64,000 bases of DNA from Enterobacter asburiae (GCF_007035645.1 NZ_AP019632.1:2604001-2668000); one strand, 5' to 3'; positions 46,101 through 57,116 are shown, numbered from the stretch's first letter. Numbers and translations: made by a program. The notes: generated by a model not told the origin, from the sequence alone.

Positions 46101-46250
46101 AAGCTGGTAGATACTGTTATCGGTCGCCATCGTCAGCCTGTCGGCATAGTTCGTGGCGGTATCACCTGTAAAACCCTGTTGCTCCAGTGCCTGCAAAAAA
46201 TTAAGCACCAGCTGAACGACGCCAGGTGCCTGAGAAATCTGTGGGATCAT
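43194..46250 (-). CDS. ydiJ: YdiJ, FAD/Fe-S D-2-hydroxyglutarate dehydrogenase
   Basis: 1018 aa. N-terminal FAD-binding type 4 domain (FTPRGGGTGTNGQAL, ~residues 82-96) and FAD-linked oxidase C domain, then a C-terminal 4Fe-4S part (CLACKACSTQCPIKIDVPE, ~residue 670) and a Cys-rich GCCGMAGTYGHE segment. E. coli YdiJ has been assigned D-2-hydroxyglutarate dehydrogenase activity feeding the respiratory chain. First gene of ydiJ-menI-ydiH. Confidence 0.93.
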   Translation of the reverse strand: MIPQISQAPGVVQLVLNFLQALEQQGFTGDTATNYADRLTMATDNSIYQLLPDAVVFPRSTADVALIARLATQERFASLVFTPRGGGTGTNGQALNQGIIVDMSRYMNRIIEINPEEGWVRVEAGVIKDQLNQYLKPYGYFFAPELSTSNRATLGGMINTDASGQGSLVYGKTSDHVLGVRAVLLGGDILDTQPMPVELAETLGKDNTASGRIYRTVLERCRDNRQLILDKFPKLNRFLTGYDLRHVFNDDLTQFDLTRVLTGSEGTLAFITEARLDITRLPKVRRLVNVKYDSFDSALRNAPFMVQAQALSVETVDSKVLNLAREDIVWHSVSDLITDVPDKEMLGLNIVEFAGDDGELIERQVTTLCQRLDELIAQGEGGVIGWQLCNDLAGIERIYAMRKKAVGLLGNAKGAAKPIPFAEDTCVPPEHLADYIVEFRALLDSHGLSYGMFGHVDAGVLHVRPALDMCDPQQESLMKQISDDVVALTAKYGGLLWGEHGKGFRAEYSPAFFGEQLYAELRKVKAAFDPHNRLNPGKICPPEGVDAPMLQVDAVKRGTYDRQIPIAVRSSWRGAMECNGNGLCFNFDVKSPMCPSMKITSNRIHSPKGRATLVREWLRLLADRGVDPLKLEQELPEKRASLRSLIERTRNSWHANKGEYDFSHEVKEAMSGCLACKACSTQCPIKIDVPEFRSRFLQLYHTRYLRPVRDHLVATVESYAPLMARAPKTFNFFINQPLVRKLSEKHIGMVDLPLLSVPSLQRQLVGHRSANMTLEQLEALAPEQKGNMVLVVQDPFTSYYDAQVVADFVRLAEKVGYQPVVLPFSPNGKAQHIKGFLNRFAKTAQKTSDFLNRVAQLGIPMVGVDPALVLCYRDEYKQTLGDKRGDFNVMLVHEWLPVALADKAVQDVSGEPWYLFGHCTEVTALPGAPAQWASVFARFGAKLESVNVGCCGMAGTYGHEVKNHANSLGIYELSWHQAMQRLPRNRCLATGYSCRSQVKRVEGNGVRHPLQALLEIIG

Positions 46251-46277
46251 GACTGTCGACCCTAATTAGAGTTGTAT

Positions 46278-46293
46278 GAAATCGTTTGCGTGT
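46278..46293. promoter_or_regulatory. PurR box between ydiJ and ydiK
   Basis: GAAATCGTTTGCGTGT; the complement ACACGCAAACGATTTC agrees with the PUR box ACGCAAACGTTTTC at nearly all positions. YdiK belongs to the PurR regulon in E. coli, and this box lies ~160 bp before it. The rest of the 199-bp interval holds no gene. Confidence 0.75.
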
Positions 46294-46449
46294 ATCTTAA
46301 AAGTTTTATCACATTTTTTTCTTATAATCTCTGCTGAATTACAGGCAGAATTCGCCTGTTAAAAACCGCTGAGATCATTAATGATTAAAGAGACGCGGTT
46401 TTCCGTTCCCGCCAGTCTTACTGGCGTTCTTTTAAGGAAAGTTTCATTT

Positions 46450-47565
46450 ATGGTCAATCTTCGCCAGCCCAGGGATGTTGCGCAAATTTTGCTGTCGGTG
46501 CTGTTTCTGGCCCTCATGATTATTGCGTGTCTGTGGATTGTTCAACCCTTTATTCTCGGCTTTGCGTGGGCAGCGACCGTTGTCGTGGCCACGTGGCCTT
46601 TGCTGCTGCGCTTGCAGAAGCTGCTGTTCGGCCGTCGCGGGCTCGCCGTGCTGGTCATGACGCTCCTGCTGTTCCTGCTGTTTATCATTCCGATTGCCCT
46701 GCTGGTAAATAGCCTGGTGGATTCGAGTGGCCCGGTTATTCGCGCCATTAGCAGCGGCGACCTGACGCTGCCGGATCTCGCCTGGCTGAACAGCATTCCG
46801 CTGGTGGGCGCCAAACTCTACAGCGGCTGGCATAGCCTGCTGGAGATGGGCGGCAGCGCGCTGATGGCAAAAGTCCGCCCGTATATTGGCACCACCACCA
46901 CCTGGTTTGTCGGTCAGGCGGCGCATATCGGCCGCTTTATGATGCACTGTACCCTGATGCTGCTCTTCAGCGCCCTGCTCTACTGGCGCGGCGAGCAGGT
47001 GGCTTTAGGCGTTCGTCACTTTGCCACCCGCCTGGCGGGCAAACGCGGTGACGCCGCGGTGCTGCTGGCCGCACAGGCCGTGCGCGCGGTTGCGCTGGGC
47101 GTGGTGGTCACCGCGCTGGTGCAGGCGGTGCTGGGCGGGATCGGTCTGGCGATTTCCGGCGTACCGTACGCCACCGTGTTCACCGTGGTCATGCTGATGA
47201 CCTGTCTTGCACAGCTGGGGCCGCTGCTGGTGCTGGTTCCCAGTATTATCTGGCTCTACTGGACGGGCGACACCACGTGGGGAACGGTGCTGCTGGTCTG
47301 GAGCTGCGTGGTCGGCACCATGGATAACGTCATTCGTCCGATCCTCATCCGCATGGGTGCAGACCTGCCGCTGATCCTGATCCTTTCCGGGGTCATTGGC
47401 GGATTGATTGCCTTTGGCATGATTGGCCTGTTTATTGGCCCGGTGCTGCTAGCCGTCACCTGGCGTCTGTTCTCTGCCTGGGTGCATGAAATTCCGCCGC
47501 CGGGAACTGACCCGGACGTGATATTGAGCGAACTGGAAGAGCTGGAAGAGAAGAACACGCATTAA
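46450..47565 (+). CDS. ydiK: AI-2E family membrane protein YdiK
   Basis: 371 aa, about eight membrane segments of the UPF0118/AI-2E (PerM) family; the core motif GIGLAISGVPYATVFTVV and the C-terminal DNVIRPILI are visible. Transport substrate unproven; a role linked to purine control is suggested by the PurR box. The start MVNLRQPRD at 46450 follows AAGGAAAG; an upstream open frame is ignored. Confidence 0.9.
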   Translation: MVNLRQPRDVAQILLSVLFLALMIIACLWIVQPFILGFAWAATVVVATWPLLLRLQKLLFGRRGLAVLVMTLLLFLLFIIPIALLVNSLVDSSGPVIRAISSGDLTLPDLAWLNSIPLVGAKLYSGWHSLLEMGGSALMAKVRPYIGTTTTWFVGQAAHIGRFMMHCTLMLLFSALLYWRGEQVALGVRHFATRLAGKRGDAAVLLAAQAVRAVALGVVVTALVQAVLGGIGLAISGVPYATVFTVVMLMTCLAQLGPLLVLVPSIIWLYWTGDTTWGTVLLVWSCVVGTMDNVIRPILIRMGADLPLILILSGVIGGLIAFGMIGLFIGPVLLAVTWRLFSAWVHEIPPPGTDPDVILSELEELEEKNTH

Positions 47566-47573
47566 GGTATGCT

Positions 47574-47604
47574 GCCGGGTGGCGTTAACGCTCACCCGGC
47601 CTAC
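47574..47604. repeat. REP element
   Basis: GCCGGGTGGCGTTAACGCTCACCCGGCCTAC: typical REP palindrome 8 bp past the ydiK stop, a common place for ends of transcripts. Confidence 0.75.
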
Positions 47605-47774
47605 ACTTTCCCGCATGATACTTAAACACTGCTAAAGTATTTATTCGTTGCTCACTGGTCAGACCCGCCTTTTCAGCAGTAAGTCTGCTAATAACCTCAA
47701 GAATTCTTTACGTCTCTTTAACTATTGAGACGAATCCGATCGACGCTAAATAACACAATGCCTACTATTAGCAC

Positions 47775-47879
47775 ACGGTTATAAATCAACACCTTGATTT
47801 ATAAGCATGGAAATCCCCTGAGTGAAACAACGAATTGCTGTGTGTAGTCTTTGCCCATCTCCCACGATGGGCTTTTTTT
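47775..47879 (+). ncRNA. rprA: RprA small RNA
   Basis: About 105 nt, nearly the same as E. coli RprA: start ACGGTTATAAATCAAC, the central unpaired region GCATGGAAATCCCCTGAGTG that pairs with rpoS mRNA, and the terminal hairpin GCCCATC-...-GATGGGC followed by T8. With Hfq it raises RpoS translation and acts on csgD and others. Control by RcsB is expected; a palindrome AAGAATTCTT at 47699-47708 could be an RcsB box. The -10 is TACTAT at 47763. Confidence 0.95.
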
Positions 47880-47887
47880 TATCCTGA

Positions 47888-50263
47888 CTACGCGCGCTTA
47901 ACCTCGCAGGTACTGAGCATCCGCCACTCAGCCGGCAGCACCCGCGTTTCCCCTGTCGCATTGACCATCACCGTCTCGCGGATATCCGCCGACGATGCGC
48001 CAACCTGCAGCTCAAACTCGCCCGGCTCGACGATGCGTTTTCCGTCGCGACGGGTGAAGTTGAACATCTCAACCGGCAGCGTGAAGGTGAGCGTGGCGGT
48101 TTCTCCCGGCGAGAGCGTGACGCGCTGGAAGGCCTTCAGCTCCTGAAGCGGCCGCACCTGCGTGGCGACCTTATCCCTGACGTAAACCTGCGCCACCTCG
48201 CTGCCGCTGCGCTCTCCGGTATTGGTGATATCCACGCTCAGCCTCACCTCACCGTCGACCGGCACGCTGCTTTCGGCGACGCGGACAGCGCCCCAGCTAA
48301 ACGTCGTCCAGCCGAGGCCGAAGCCAAACGGGTAACGTGAGCCGAAATGGAACGCAAACGGCGTGCCGCCGCTTTTGAGCTTGTGATTGTAGTAATACGG
48401 CATCGCACCGGCGCTTTTCGGTACGCTCACCACCAGACGACCCTGCGGCTCCGCACGCCCGGTTAACACGTCCGCAATCGCCCAGCCCCCTTCCTGCCCC
48501 GGCGCCCAGGCCATCATCAGCGCCGCGACCTTATCTTCCAGACCCTGCAGGTTGTATGGACGCCCCCCGGTCATCACGACAATCACCGGTTTACCGGTGG
48601 CGACCAGCGCTTCCAGCAGCTGTTGCTGCACGCCCGGCAGGTTCAGGGAATCGGTATCGGAACCTTCCCCCACGGTACCGCTCTGGAACAGCCCGGCGAG
48701 ATCGCCCACACAGGCCACCACCACGTCACTCTCCTGCGCGGCGTTCACGGCCTCGGGGATCGGGGCGGTACTTTGCGATACCGGCGACTGCTGCATCGGT
48801 TTGCCGCCGCTGTCGCCAGGGAAGACCGGCGCGCCCGCCATCCGTTTTTCGATGATGTGGCACCCTTTGGCATAGCGGACGTTCGATGCACCGAGATACT
48901 GCTCCAGCGCCGCGCGCGGGGTCGTGACCTGCGAGGTCTCTTCCACCATATCGCTGATGATCAAATGCACCGGGAAGCTGTAGCCGCTGAGTAATGCCAG
49001 CGGATCGTCTGCCGTCGGCCCCACTACCGCCACGCGGGGTTTGCCCCCGAGCGGTAAAATGCCGTTGTTTTCCAGCAGCGTGATCGATTTCGTCGCCACC
49101 TCCCGCGCGGCCTGTCGGGTGATAGTATTTTGCAGGTCGATACCATTTTCATCCGCGTACGGCTTTTCAAACAGGCCAAGGCGGAATTTTTCCGTCAGCG
49201 TACGCGCCACGATCTCGTCGACCTTCGCCATAGAGATCAGCCCGCGCTCTACCGCTTCCGCCAGATGCCGCGCGCAGTCGTCTTTCGGCAGCTCGACGTC
49301 AAGCCCGGCGTTGAACGCCAGCGCAGCAGATTCGGCCGCATCGTGGGAAATCCCATGGTGCTGGTGCAGCAGGCTTACGCCGCCGTAGTCCGCGACAATA
49401 ATCCCGTCGAACCCCCACTGCTCTCGCAGGACGGTGGTCAACAGGAAGCTGTCGCTGTGCCCCGGCTGGTTATCAATATCGTGGTACGCGGGCATCACCG
49501 AACCGGCGTTTGCCAGCTTGACCGCCATTTCGAACGGCAGCAGGAAGGTGTCGTTCAGCTCGCTGAACCCCAGGTGGACCGGCGCATGGTTGCGCGCTCC
49601 CTCGCTGAACGAATGCCCCACGTAATGTTTCAGGGTTGCCAGCAGGTCGCGCTTATCGCCCTGTAAGCCCTTCACGTAGGCGGTCGCCATCACGCCCACC
49701 AGCCAGGGATCTTCCCCGAAGGTCTCTTCGGTTCGCCCCCAGCGCACGTCGCGTGACACGTCCAGCACCGGCGCCAGCCCCTGCTGGCAGCCGACGGAGC
49801 GCGCCTCTTTGCCAATCTGCTCTGCCGCCCGCTGCACCATCTCCGGATCCCAGGTCGAACCGTAGTTCAATGACGACGGGAACAGGGTGGCGTCTTTGCA
49901 CAGCAGCCCCACCAGACACTCCTCGTGGAATAGCGCCGGGATGCCGAGCCGCGTCTCTTCCATCATCATGCGCTGCAGGCGGTTCGCCGCGCGCACGCCG
50001 GTCTTCACGTCAACGATGTGGGTGCCCAGCGGCCGCGTGATCTGCCCGACGCCGAGCTTCAGCCGTTCGCTGAGCGCAGCCTGCTCGCTCACGCCGGCAA
50101 ATTCGTCACTCAGATCGCTGCGCTCGCGGTGGTTACCGTTTTCATCGAGGATCAGCCAGTACGCGTGCATCTGGGCGAACTTCTCTTCCGGGGTCATGCG
50201 CGCCAGTAAATCGGCGACGCGCTCGTGCACGGGACGTCCCGCGTCCTTATAGATAGTCGTCAT
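47888..50263 (-). CDS. Glycoside hydrolase family 3 (beta-glucosidase/xylosidase type)
   Basis: 791 aa, cytoplasmic (no signal peptide). GH3 N-domain with LFHEECLVGL, GRTEETFGEDPWLVGVM and the nucleophile Asp in GIIVADYGGVS (~residue 290); GH3 C-domain and fibronectin-III-like tail (SVDITNTGERSGSEVAQVYV). It should split beta-linked di- or oligosaccharides taken up by the symporter encoded just upstream. SD AGGAG is formed by the last codons of that gene. Exact sugar unknown. Confidence 0.88.
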   Translation of the reverse strand: MTTIYKDAGRPVHERVADLLARMTPEEKFAQMHAYWLILDENGNHRERSDLSDEFAGVSEQAALSERLKLGVGQITRPLGTHIVDVKTGVRAANRLQRMMMEETRLGIPALFHEECLVGLLCKDATLFPSSLNYGSTWDPEMVQRAAEQIGKEARSVGCQQGLAPVLDVSRDVRWGRTEETFGEDPWLVGVMATAYVKGLQGDKRDLLATLKHYVGHSFSEGARNHAPVHLGFSELNDTFLLPFEMAVKLANAGSVMPAYHDIDNQPGHSDSFLLTTVLREQWGFDGIIVADYGGVSLLHQHHGISHDAAESAALAFNAGLDVELPKDDCARHLAEAVERGLISMAKVDEIVARTLTEKFRLGLFEKPYADENGIDLQNTITRQAAREVATKSITLLENNGILPLGGKPRVAVVGPTADDPLALLSGYSFPVHLIISDMVEETSQVTTPRAALEQYLGASNVRYAKGCHIIEKRMAGAPVFPGDSGGKPMQQSPVSQSTAPIPEAVNAAQESDVVVACVGDLAGLFQSGTVGEGSDTDSLNLPGVQQQLLEALVATGKPVIVVMTGGRPYNLQGLEDKVAALMMAWAPGQEGGWAIADVLTGRAEPQGRLVVSVPKSAGAMPYYYNHKLKSGGTPFAFHFGSRYPFGFGLGWTTFSWGAVRVAESSVPVDGEVRLSVDITNTGERSGSEVAQVYVRDKVATQVRPLQELKAFQRVTLSPGETATLTFTLPVEMFNFTRRDGKRIVEPGEFELQVGASSADIRETVMVNATGETRVLPAEWRMLSTCEVKRA

Positions 50264-50266
50264 GTT

Positions 50267-51667
50267 TTACTCCTGTAGTGCGGAAGGGGTTGCCGGGCGA
50301 AGCTGCCCCGCTTCGGGTCTGACTTCACGCTTGCTGGCCAGCTCCCTGGCGATGGAATCCACCAGCCGGCTGTTGAGCTTGTAGATAGCAAGCAGCGCGA
50401 CCATGCAGAGGAACAGCGCGCAAGGGATAAGGGTGAACAGCGCGTTGATGGTCGAGAGAACGCCTGGCGCCTGGGTTGCCTGGCCCGGGGCGTAATCCAC
50501 CATGCCAAGCACCCAGCCGACGACCGCCCCACCCAGCGCCAGGCCAAACTTGATGGCAAACAGCGCGGTGGAGAAGACCAGCCCGTCCAGACGACGACCG
50601 CTGCGGTGCTCTTCGTAGTCGACCACATCGGAGAACATGGTCCACTGCAGCGGCGTGGTGAGGTTTTGAATAAAGCTAAAGACGATGTTAAGGCCAAAGA
50701 TTAGCCACACCTGTGAAGGAGGCAGGAAGAAAATCAGCGCGCCGAAGATAACGAAGGAGATAATCGTCCACTGGTAGGCGCGCACGCGGTCAAATTTCCC
50801 CAGCAGCCGTTCAGATAATAATGCGCCGCTTAAGGAGGCCACCATGCCGGAAACAATAAAGGCAAAAACCAGATCCGGGCGCAGCAGCACATAGTTCACG
50901 TAATACATGGTGGCGGAACCGCGCGTTACCACCGCCGTTAACAGCAAAATATTAAACAGAAACACAATCCGCCACTGGCTGTTCCCGGCCAGCAGTTTTA
51001 AATCGGTGAGCATGGAGCCGGAGGTATCATTGCGCGGAGAATAACGCTCGCGGGTCATCAGGAAACAGCAGAAGAACAGCACAATTCCCAGCAGACCCAT
51101 CAGGCTCATGGCATAGAAATAGCCTTTCTGCACGTTGCCCTGGCCTAACAGTGAGACCAGCGGCAGGGCGATAACCGTCACGATCAGCCCGCCGATAAAC
51201 GACAGCCCAAAGCGCCACGACTGCAGAGAATGACGCTCGCGCGGGTCCAGCGTCAGCGCGCCGGGCATAGCGCAGTAAGGCACGTTAATTGCGGAGTAAA
51301 TCAGGCTTAAAATCGCGTAGGTCACGCAGGCGTAAACGATTTTCGCCGTCGGCCCAACGTCCGGCACATAGAAGGTAATGAGGCAGCTCACGCCAAACGG
51401 GATGGCAAACCACAGCAGCCAGGGACGGAAACGTCCGTGACGCGTCCGGGTGCGGTCAACCAGTGCGCCAATGCACGGATCGACAAACGCATCGACCACG
51501 CGCACCACTAAAAACATGGTGCCCATAATCGCGGCGGGCAGCCCAAATACGTCTGTATAAAAATAAGCGAGAAATAAGGTAGCCGTTTGCCAGACCAGCG
51601 CGCTGGCCATATCGCCTAAGCCATAACCTATTTTATCTTTGGTACGCAATACAGAGGAGAGAGTCAT
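50267..51667 (-). CDS. GPH-family sugar:cation symporter (MFS)
   Basis: 466 aa, 12 membrane segments. N-terminal KIGYGLGDMASALVWQ and PCIGALVDRTRTRHGRFRPWLLW are hallmarks of the glycoside-pentoside-hexuronide symporters (MelB/XylP/UidB type). Lies 3 bp before the GH3 gene, making an uptake-and-hydrolysis pair for a beta-glycoside. No regulator gene sits beside it. Confidence 0.88.
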   Translation of the reverse strand: MTLSSVLRTKDKIGYGLGDMASALVWQTATLFLAYFYTDVFGLPAAIMGTMFLVVRVVDAFVDPCIGALVDRTRTRHGRFRPWLLWFAIPFGVSCLITFYVPDVGPTAKIVYACVTYAILSLIYSAINVPYCAMPGALTLDPRERHSLQSWRFGLSFIGGLIVTVIALPLVSLLGQGNVQKGYFYAMSLMGLLGIVLFFCCFLMTRERYSPRNDTSGSMLTDLKLLAGNSQWRIVFLFNILLLTAVVTRGSATMYYVNYVLLRPDLVFAFIVSGMVASLSGALLSERLLGKFDRVRAYQWTIISFVIFGALIFFLPPSQVWLIFGLNIVFSFIQNLTTPLQWTMFSDVVDYEEHRSGRRLDGLVFSTALFAIKFGLALGGAVVGWVLGMVDYAPGQATQAPGVLSTINALFTLIPCALFLCMVALLAIYKLNSRLVDSIARELASKREVRPEAGQLRPATPSALQE

Positions 51668-51751
51668 TGTTATTTGCCTTTTTATCAGGTTAAAACGTAT
51701 TTCAACCAGTTGCGCATCTTCTTAAGGGAAATGCGCAGTAAGGCTCAAGTA

Positions 51752-51796
51752 TTAGCAACGGTTTGCGCGCTAACAATTGTCTAAATTGACAGACAA
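51752..51796. promoter_or_regulatory. Candidate operators upstream of the symporter/GH3 operon
   Basis: Two inverted repeats in the 233-bp gap: TTAGC/GCTAA (51752-51756/51769-51773) around AACGGTTTGCGC, and TTGTCT/AGACAA (51777-51782/51791-51796). Placement 85-130 bp before the symporter start fits a sugar-responsive regulator. Weak evidence. Confidence 0.35.
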
Positions 51797-51854
51797 ATTA
51801 TGATATTTGGTTTTTTACTTTATTTGTGATGGGGAGCAAATAAGAAATGAAATA

Positions 51855-51885
51855 AAAAAGGCGAGGAATAATATCCTCGCCTTTT
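51855..51885. terminator. ppsA terminator
   Basis: AAGGCGAGGA-N6-TCCTCGCCTT stem with T tract on the minus strand, 16 bp past the ppsA stop. Confidence 0.9.
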
Positions 51886-51900
51886 CGGGTCAGCGTGGCG

Positions 51901-54279
<2,379 letters not shown>

Positions 54280-54614
54280 CGAAACAATCCTTTTGTGATA
54301 TTTGATCGGAGTAAGTAACACCTGACTACGTATTTATACTGGCATATTTATTTCCGCTAAAAAAACGGTGAATCGTGTAAGCAATTTAAAATTTCAACTT
54401 TTCGGATACTTTCCCATCAACGATTAACCCGATGATTCCTCTATATTCAGCCAGAAACCCCAAAAATAAAGTCGCTATTTGAAAAATGAAATCCACTTTT
54501 CAGGAAAATCAAAAACAGTGTTTCATTCATAATTAGGATAAGTTCTTTGCTGTGTAAATTACTTTTTTAATTTATGCTTTCAGACAATTAGGTCTGATAT
54601 TCAGGGTGAGTAAA
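54280..54614. promoter_or_regulatory. ppsA/ppsR divergent region with Cra-like site
   Basis: 335 bp, AT-rich, no gene. TGAATCGTGTAAGC (54369-54382) resembles the Cra operator known before E. coli ppsA, where Cra activates transcription; ~95 bp before ppsA. No further named site. Confidence 0.55.
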
Positions 54615-55448
54615 ATGGATAGTGCTGTCGATCGCCACGTTTTTTATATTTCTGATGGTACGGCGATCACCGCCGAGGTGCTGGGCCACGCGGTGATGTC
54701 GCAGTTTCCCGTCTCGATTAACAGCATCACGCTGCCGTTTGTCGAAAACGAGAGCCGCGCTAAAGCGGTGAAGGACCAGATTGACGCCATCTACCAGCAG
54801 ACCGGCGTCCGCCCGCTGGTGTTCTACTCTATCGTGATCCCCGAGATTCGCTCCATCATTCTGCAAAGTGAAGGCTTCTGCCAGGATATCGTGCAGGCGC
54901 TGGTGGCGCCGCTGCAGAGCGAGCTTAAGCTCGACCCGACCCCGATTGCCCACCGAACCCACGGGCTGAACCCCGGCAACCTGACCAAGTACGACGCGCG
55001 TATCGCCGCTATCGACTACACCCTGGCCCACGACGACGGTATTTCGCTGCGAAATCTCGACCAGGCGCAGGTGATCCTGCTTGGCGTGTCGCGCTGCGGC
55101 AAAACCCCGACCAGCCTTTATCTGGCGATGCAGTTTGGCATTCGCGCCGCAAACTACCCGTTTATCGCCGACGATATGGATAACCTGGTGCTGCCCGCCG
55201 CCCTTAAGCCGCTGCAGCACAAGCTGTTCGGCCTGACGATCAACCCTGAACGCCTTGCGGCCATCCGCGAGGAGCGTCGCGAGAACAGCCGCTACGCCTC
55301 CATGCGCCAGTGCCGGATGGAGGTCTCCGAAGTGGAAGCGCTGTACCGCAAAAACCAGATCCCGTGGCTGAACAGCACCAACTATTCAGTTGAAGAAATT
55401 GCCACCAAAATTCTCGACATCATGGGGCTTAATCGCCGCATGTACTAA
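54615..55448 (+). CDS. ppsR: PEP synthase regulatory kinase/phosphorylase PpsR
   Basis: 277 aa (YdiA, DUF299). ADP-dependent kinase and Pi-dependent phosphorylase that inactivates and reactivates PpsA by modifying a Thr next to its catalytic His. P-loop-like [15 protein letters not shown] near residue 153. Start [13 protein letters not shown] at 54615; three codons upstream are ignored. A TrpR-like operator overlaps its stop codon. Confidence 0.95.
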   Translation: MDSAVDRHVFYISDGTAITAEVLGHAVMSQFPVSINSITLPFVENESRAKAVKDQIDAIYQQTGVRPLVFYSIVIPEIRSIILQSEGFCQDIVQALVAPLQSELKLDPTPIAHRTHGLNPGNLTKYDARIAAIDYTLAHDDGISLRNLDQAQVILLGVSRCGKTPTSLYLAMQFGIRAANYPFIADDMDNLVLPAALKPLQHKLFGLTINPERLAAIREERRENSRYASMRQCRMEVSEVEALYRKNQIPWLNSTNYSVEEIATKILDIMGLNRRMY

Positions 55449-55461
55449 TATGCTAGTACAT
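55441..55461. promoter_or_regulatory. TrpR operator of aroH, overlapping the ppsR stop
   Basis: GTACTAATATGCTAGTAC (55442-55459) is an inverted repeat with GTACTA/TAGTAC arms, at the same place and with the same outer bases as the trp operator before E. coli aroH. aroH starts 140 bp later. Confidence 0.7.
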
Positions 55462-55600
55462 TAACTCAGATTCAGGTATCATCATCTGCAACCACGGGGC
55501 GGTGTCGCCCCGAACTTGAAATCAGCAGGGATTGGTTTAAGGTGATGCCCATCACTTCCCGGTAGTCTGCCGATGAAGCAAAAATTTTCTGAGACATTCC

Positions 55601-56647
55601 ATGAATAAAACCGATGAACTCCGCACTGCGCGCATTGACAGCCTGGTCACGCCGGCTGAACTGGCACAGCGGCATCCCGTTTCCGCCGCCGTCGCGGAAC
55701 ATGTGACGGCCTCCCGCCGCCGCATTGAAAAAATCCTGAACGGTGAAGACAAACGTCTTCTGGTGGTGATTGGGCCTTGCTCCATCCACGATCTGGATGC
55801 CGCGATGGATTATGCAAAACGACTCCAGGGACTGCGGGATAAGTACCAGCATCGCCTTGAGATCGTGATGCGCACCTACTTTGAAAAACCGCGCACCGTG
55901 GTGGGCTGGAAAGGCCTGATTTCCGACCCTGACCTCAACGGCAGCTATCGCGTTAACCACGGTATCGAGCTGGCGCGGAAGCTGCTTTTACAGGTCAACG
56001 AGCTGGGCGTTCCGACGGCGACCGAGTTTCTCGATATGGTGACCGGGCAGTTTATCGCCGATCTGATCAGCTGGGGCGCGATCGGCGCGCGCACCACCGA
56101 AAGCCAGATCCACCGTGAGATGGCCTCTGCCCTCTCCTGCCCGGTCGGCTTCAAAAACGGGACCGATGGCAACACCCGTATCGCGGTTGATGCCATCCGC
56201 GCTGCCCGTGCCAGCCACATGTTCCTGTCGCCGGACAAGAGCGGTCATATGACCATCTACCAGACCAGCGGTAACCCTTACGGGCATATCATTATGCGCG
56301 GCGGGAAGAAACCCAATTACCATGCCCAAGATATTGCGGCGGCCTGTGAAACGCTGGCCGAATTTGACCTGCCGGAACATCTGGTGGTGGATTTCAGCCA
56401 CGGCAACTGCCAGAAGCAGCATCGCCGCCAGCTGGACGTCTGCGATGAGATCTGCCAGCAGATCCGCAGCGGCTCGACCGCCGTTGCAGGGATTATGGCT
56501 GAGAGCTTTATCAAAGAAGGCACGCAGAAAATCGTTGCCGGACAGCAGATGGTTTACGGCCAGTCGATCACCGACCCGTGCCTGAGCTGGGAAGACAGCG
56601 AACTGCTGCTGGAAAAGCTGGCAGCTGCGGTAGATTCTCGCTTCTGA
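55601..56647 (+). CDS. aroH: DAHP synthase, Trp-sensitive
   Basis: 348 aa, equal to E. coli AroH (AroF/G are slightly longer or different). Condenses PEP and erythrose-4-phosphate, the first step to aromatic amino acids; this isoenzyme is inhibited by tryptophan. Visible: VVIGPCSIHDLDAAMDYA, GARTTESQIHREMASAL and DFSHGNCQKQH with metal ligands. Repression by TrpR is expected from the operator at 55441. Confidence 0.95.
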   Translation: MNKTDELRTARIDSLVTPAELAQRHPVSAAVAEHVTASRRRIEKILNGEDKRLLVVIGPCSIHDLDAAMDYAKRLQGLRDKYQHRLEIVMRTYFEKPRTVVGWKGLISDPDLNGSYRVNHGIELARKLLLQVNELGVPTATEFLDMVTGQFIADLISWGAIGARTTESQIHREMASALSCPVGFKNGTDGNTRIAVDAIRAARASHMFLSPDKSGHMTIYQTSGNPYGHIIMRGGKKPNYHAQDIAAACETLAEFDLPEHLVVDFSHGNCQKQHRRQLDVCDEICQQIRSGSTAVAGIMAESFIKEGTQKIVAGQQMVYGQSITDPCLSWEDSELLLEKLAAAVDSRF

Positions 56648-56654
56648 TGTTATT

Positions 56655-56685
56655 GTCGGGTGGCGCTGCGCTTACCCGACCTACG
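56655..56685. repeat. REP-like element after aroH
   Basis: GTCGGGTGGCGCTGCGCTTACCCGACCTACG, a REP palindrome of the same form as the one at 47574. Confidence 0.7.
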
Positions 56686-56693
56686 ATTGTGCC

Positions 56694-56772
56694 CTTCTCC
56701 CTCTCCCTGTGGGAGAGGGTCGGAGTGAGGGCATCAGACCGCACCTCACCCCCAAATTTGATCCCCTCACCC
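56694..56772. repeat. Dispersed enterobacterial hairpin repeat
   Basis: CCCTCTCCC-TGT-GGGAGAGGG (56699-56719) followed by TCGGAGTGAGGGCAT and CACCTCACCC: a familiar short intergenic repeat of Enterobacter/Klebsiella-type genomes, here next to a REP. Could also end aroH transcripts, though no T tract follows directly. Confidence 0.6.
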
Positions 56773-56811
56773 TTTTTTCACAAAAATGCTTGCCGTCAAT
56801 TTGCAGTTTAT

Positions 56812-56831
56812 TGATAATGATTATCATTGTT
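56812..56831. promoter_or_regulatory. Fur box before hemP
   Basis: TGATAATGATTATCATTGTT matches the Fur consensus GATAATGATAATCATTATC at most positions, ~30 bp before hemP, so the heme operon should be induced by iron lack. Confidence 0.85.
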
Positions 56832-56856
56832 ACATTGATTGTTATTTATAAACATT

Positions 56857-57039
56857 ATGTCACGTACGGATAACAGCGCGGCAACGCCAGAAAAAACACA
56901 CACAGCGCCAGCCCCCGCCGAGCGTCGCATTGACAGCAAAACCCTCCTCGGCGATGAGGGACGGGTCATTATCGAGCATGACGGACAGCGCTATCTTCTG
57001 CGCCAGACCCATGCCGGAAAACTGATCCTCACAAAATAA
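56857..57039 (+). CDS. hemP: Hemin uptake protein HemP (YdiE)
   Basis: 60 aa. Shares the HemP/HmuP core SKTLLGDEGRVIIEHDGQ and the end RQTHAGKLILTK with E. coli YdiE, also located after aroH. Small protein needed for hmuR expression in some bacteria. The ATG has no clear SD, which makes the start less sure. Lies 77 bp before the receptor gene. Confidence 0.88.
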   Translation: MSRTDNSAATPEKTHTAPAPAERRIDSKTLLGDEGRVIIEHDGQRYLLRQTHAGKLILTK

Positions 57040-57116
57040 ACAACACCTAAAAATACGCCAGCCACCCAGGTTATCCCCAGGCAGCCAGCGCTTTTCACTT
57101 CTTATGGAGAGTTGCT

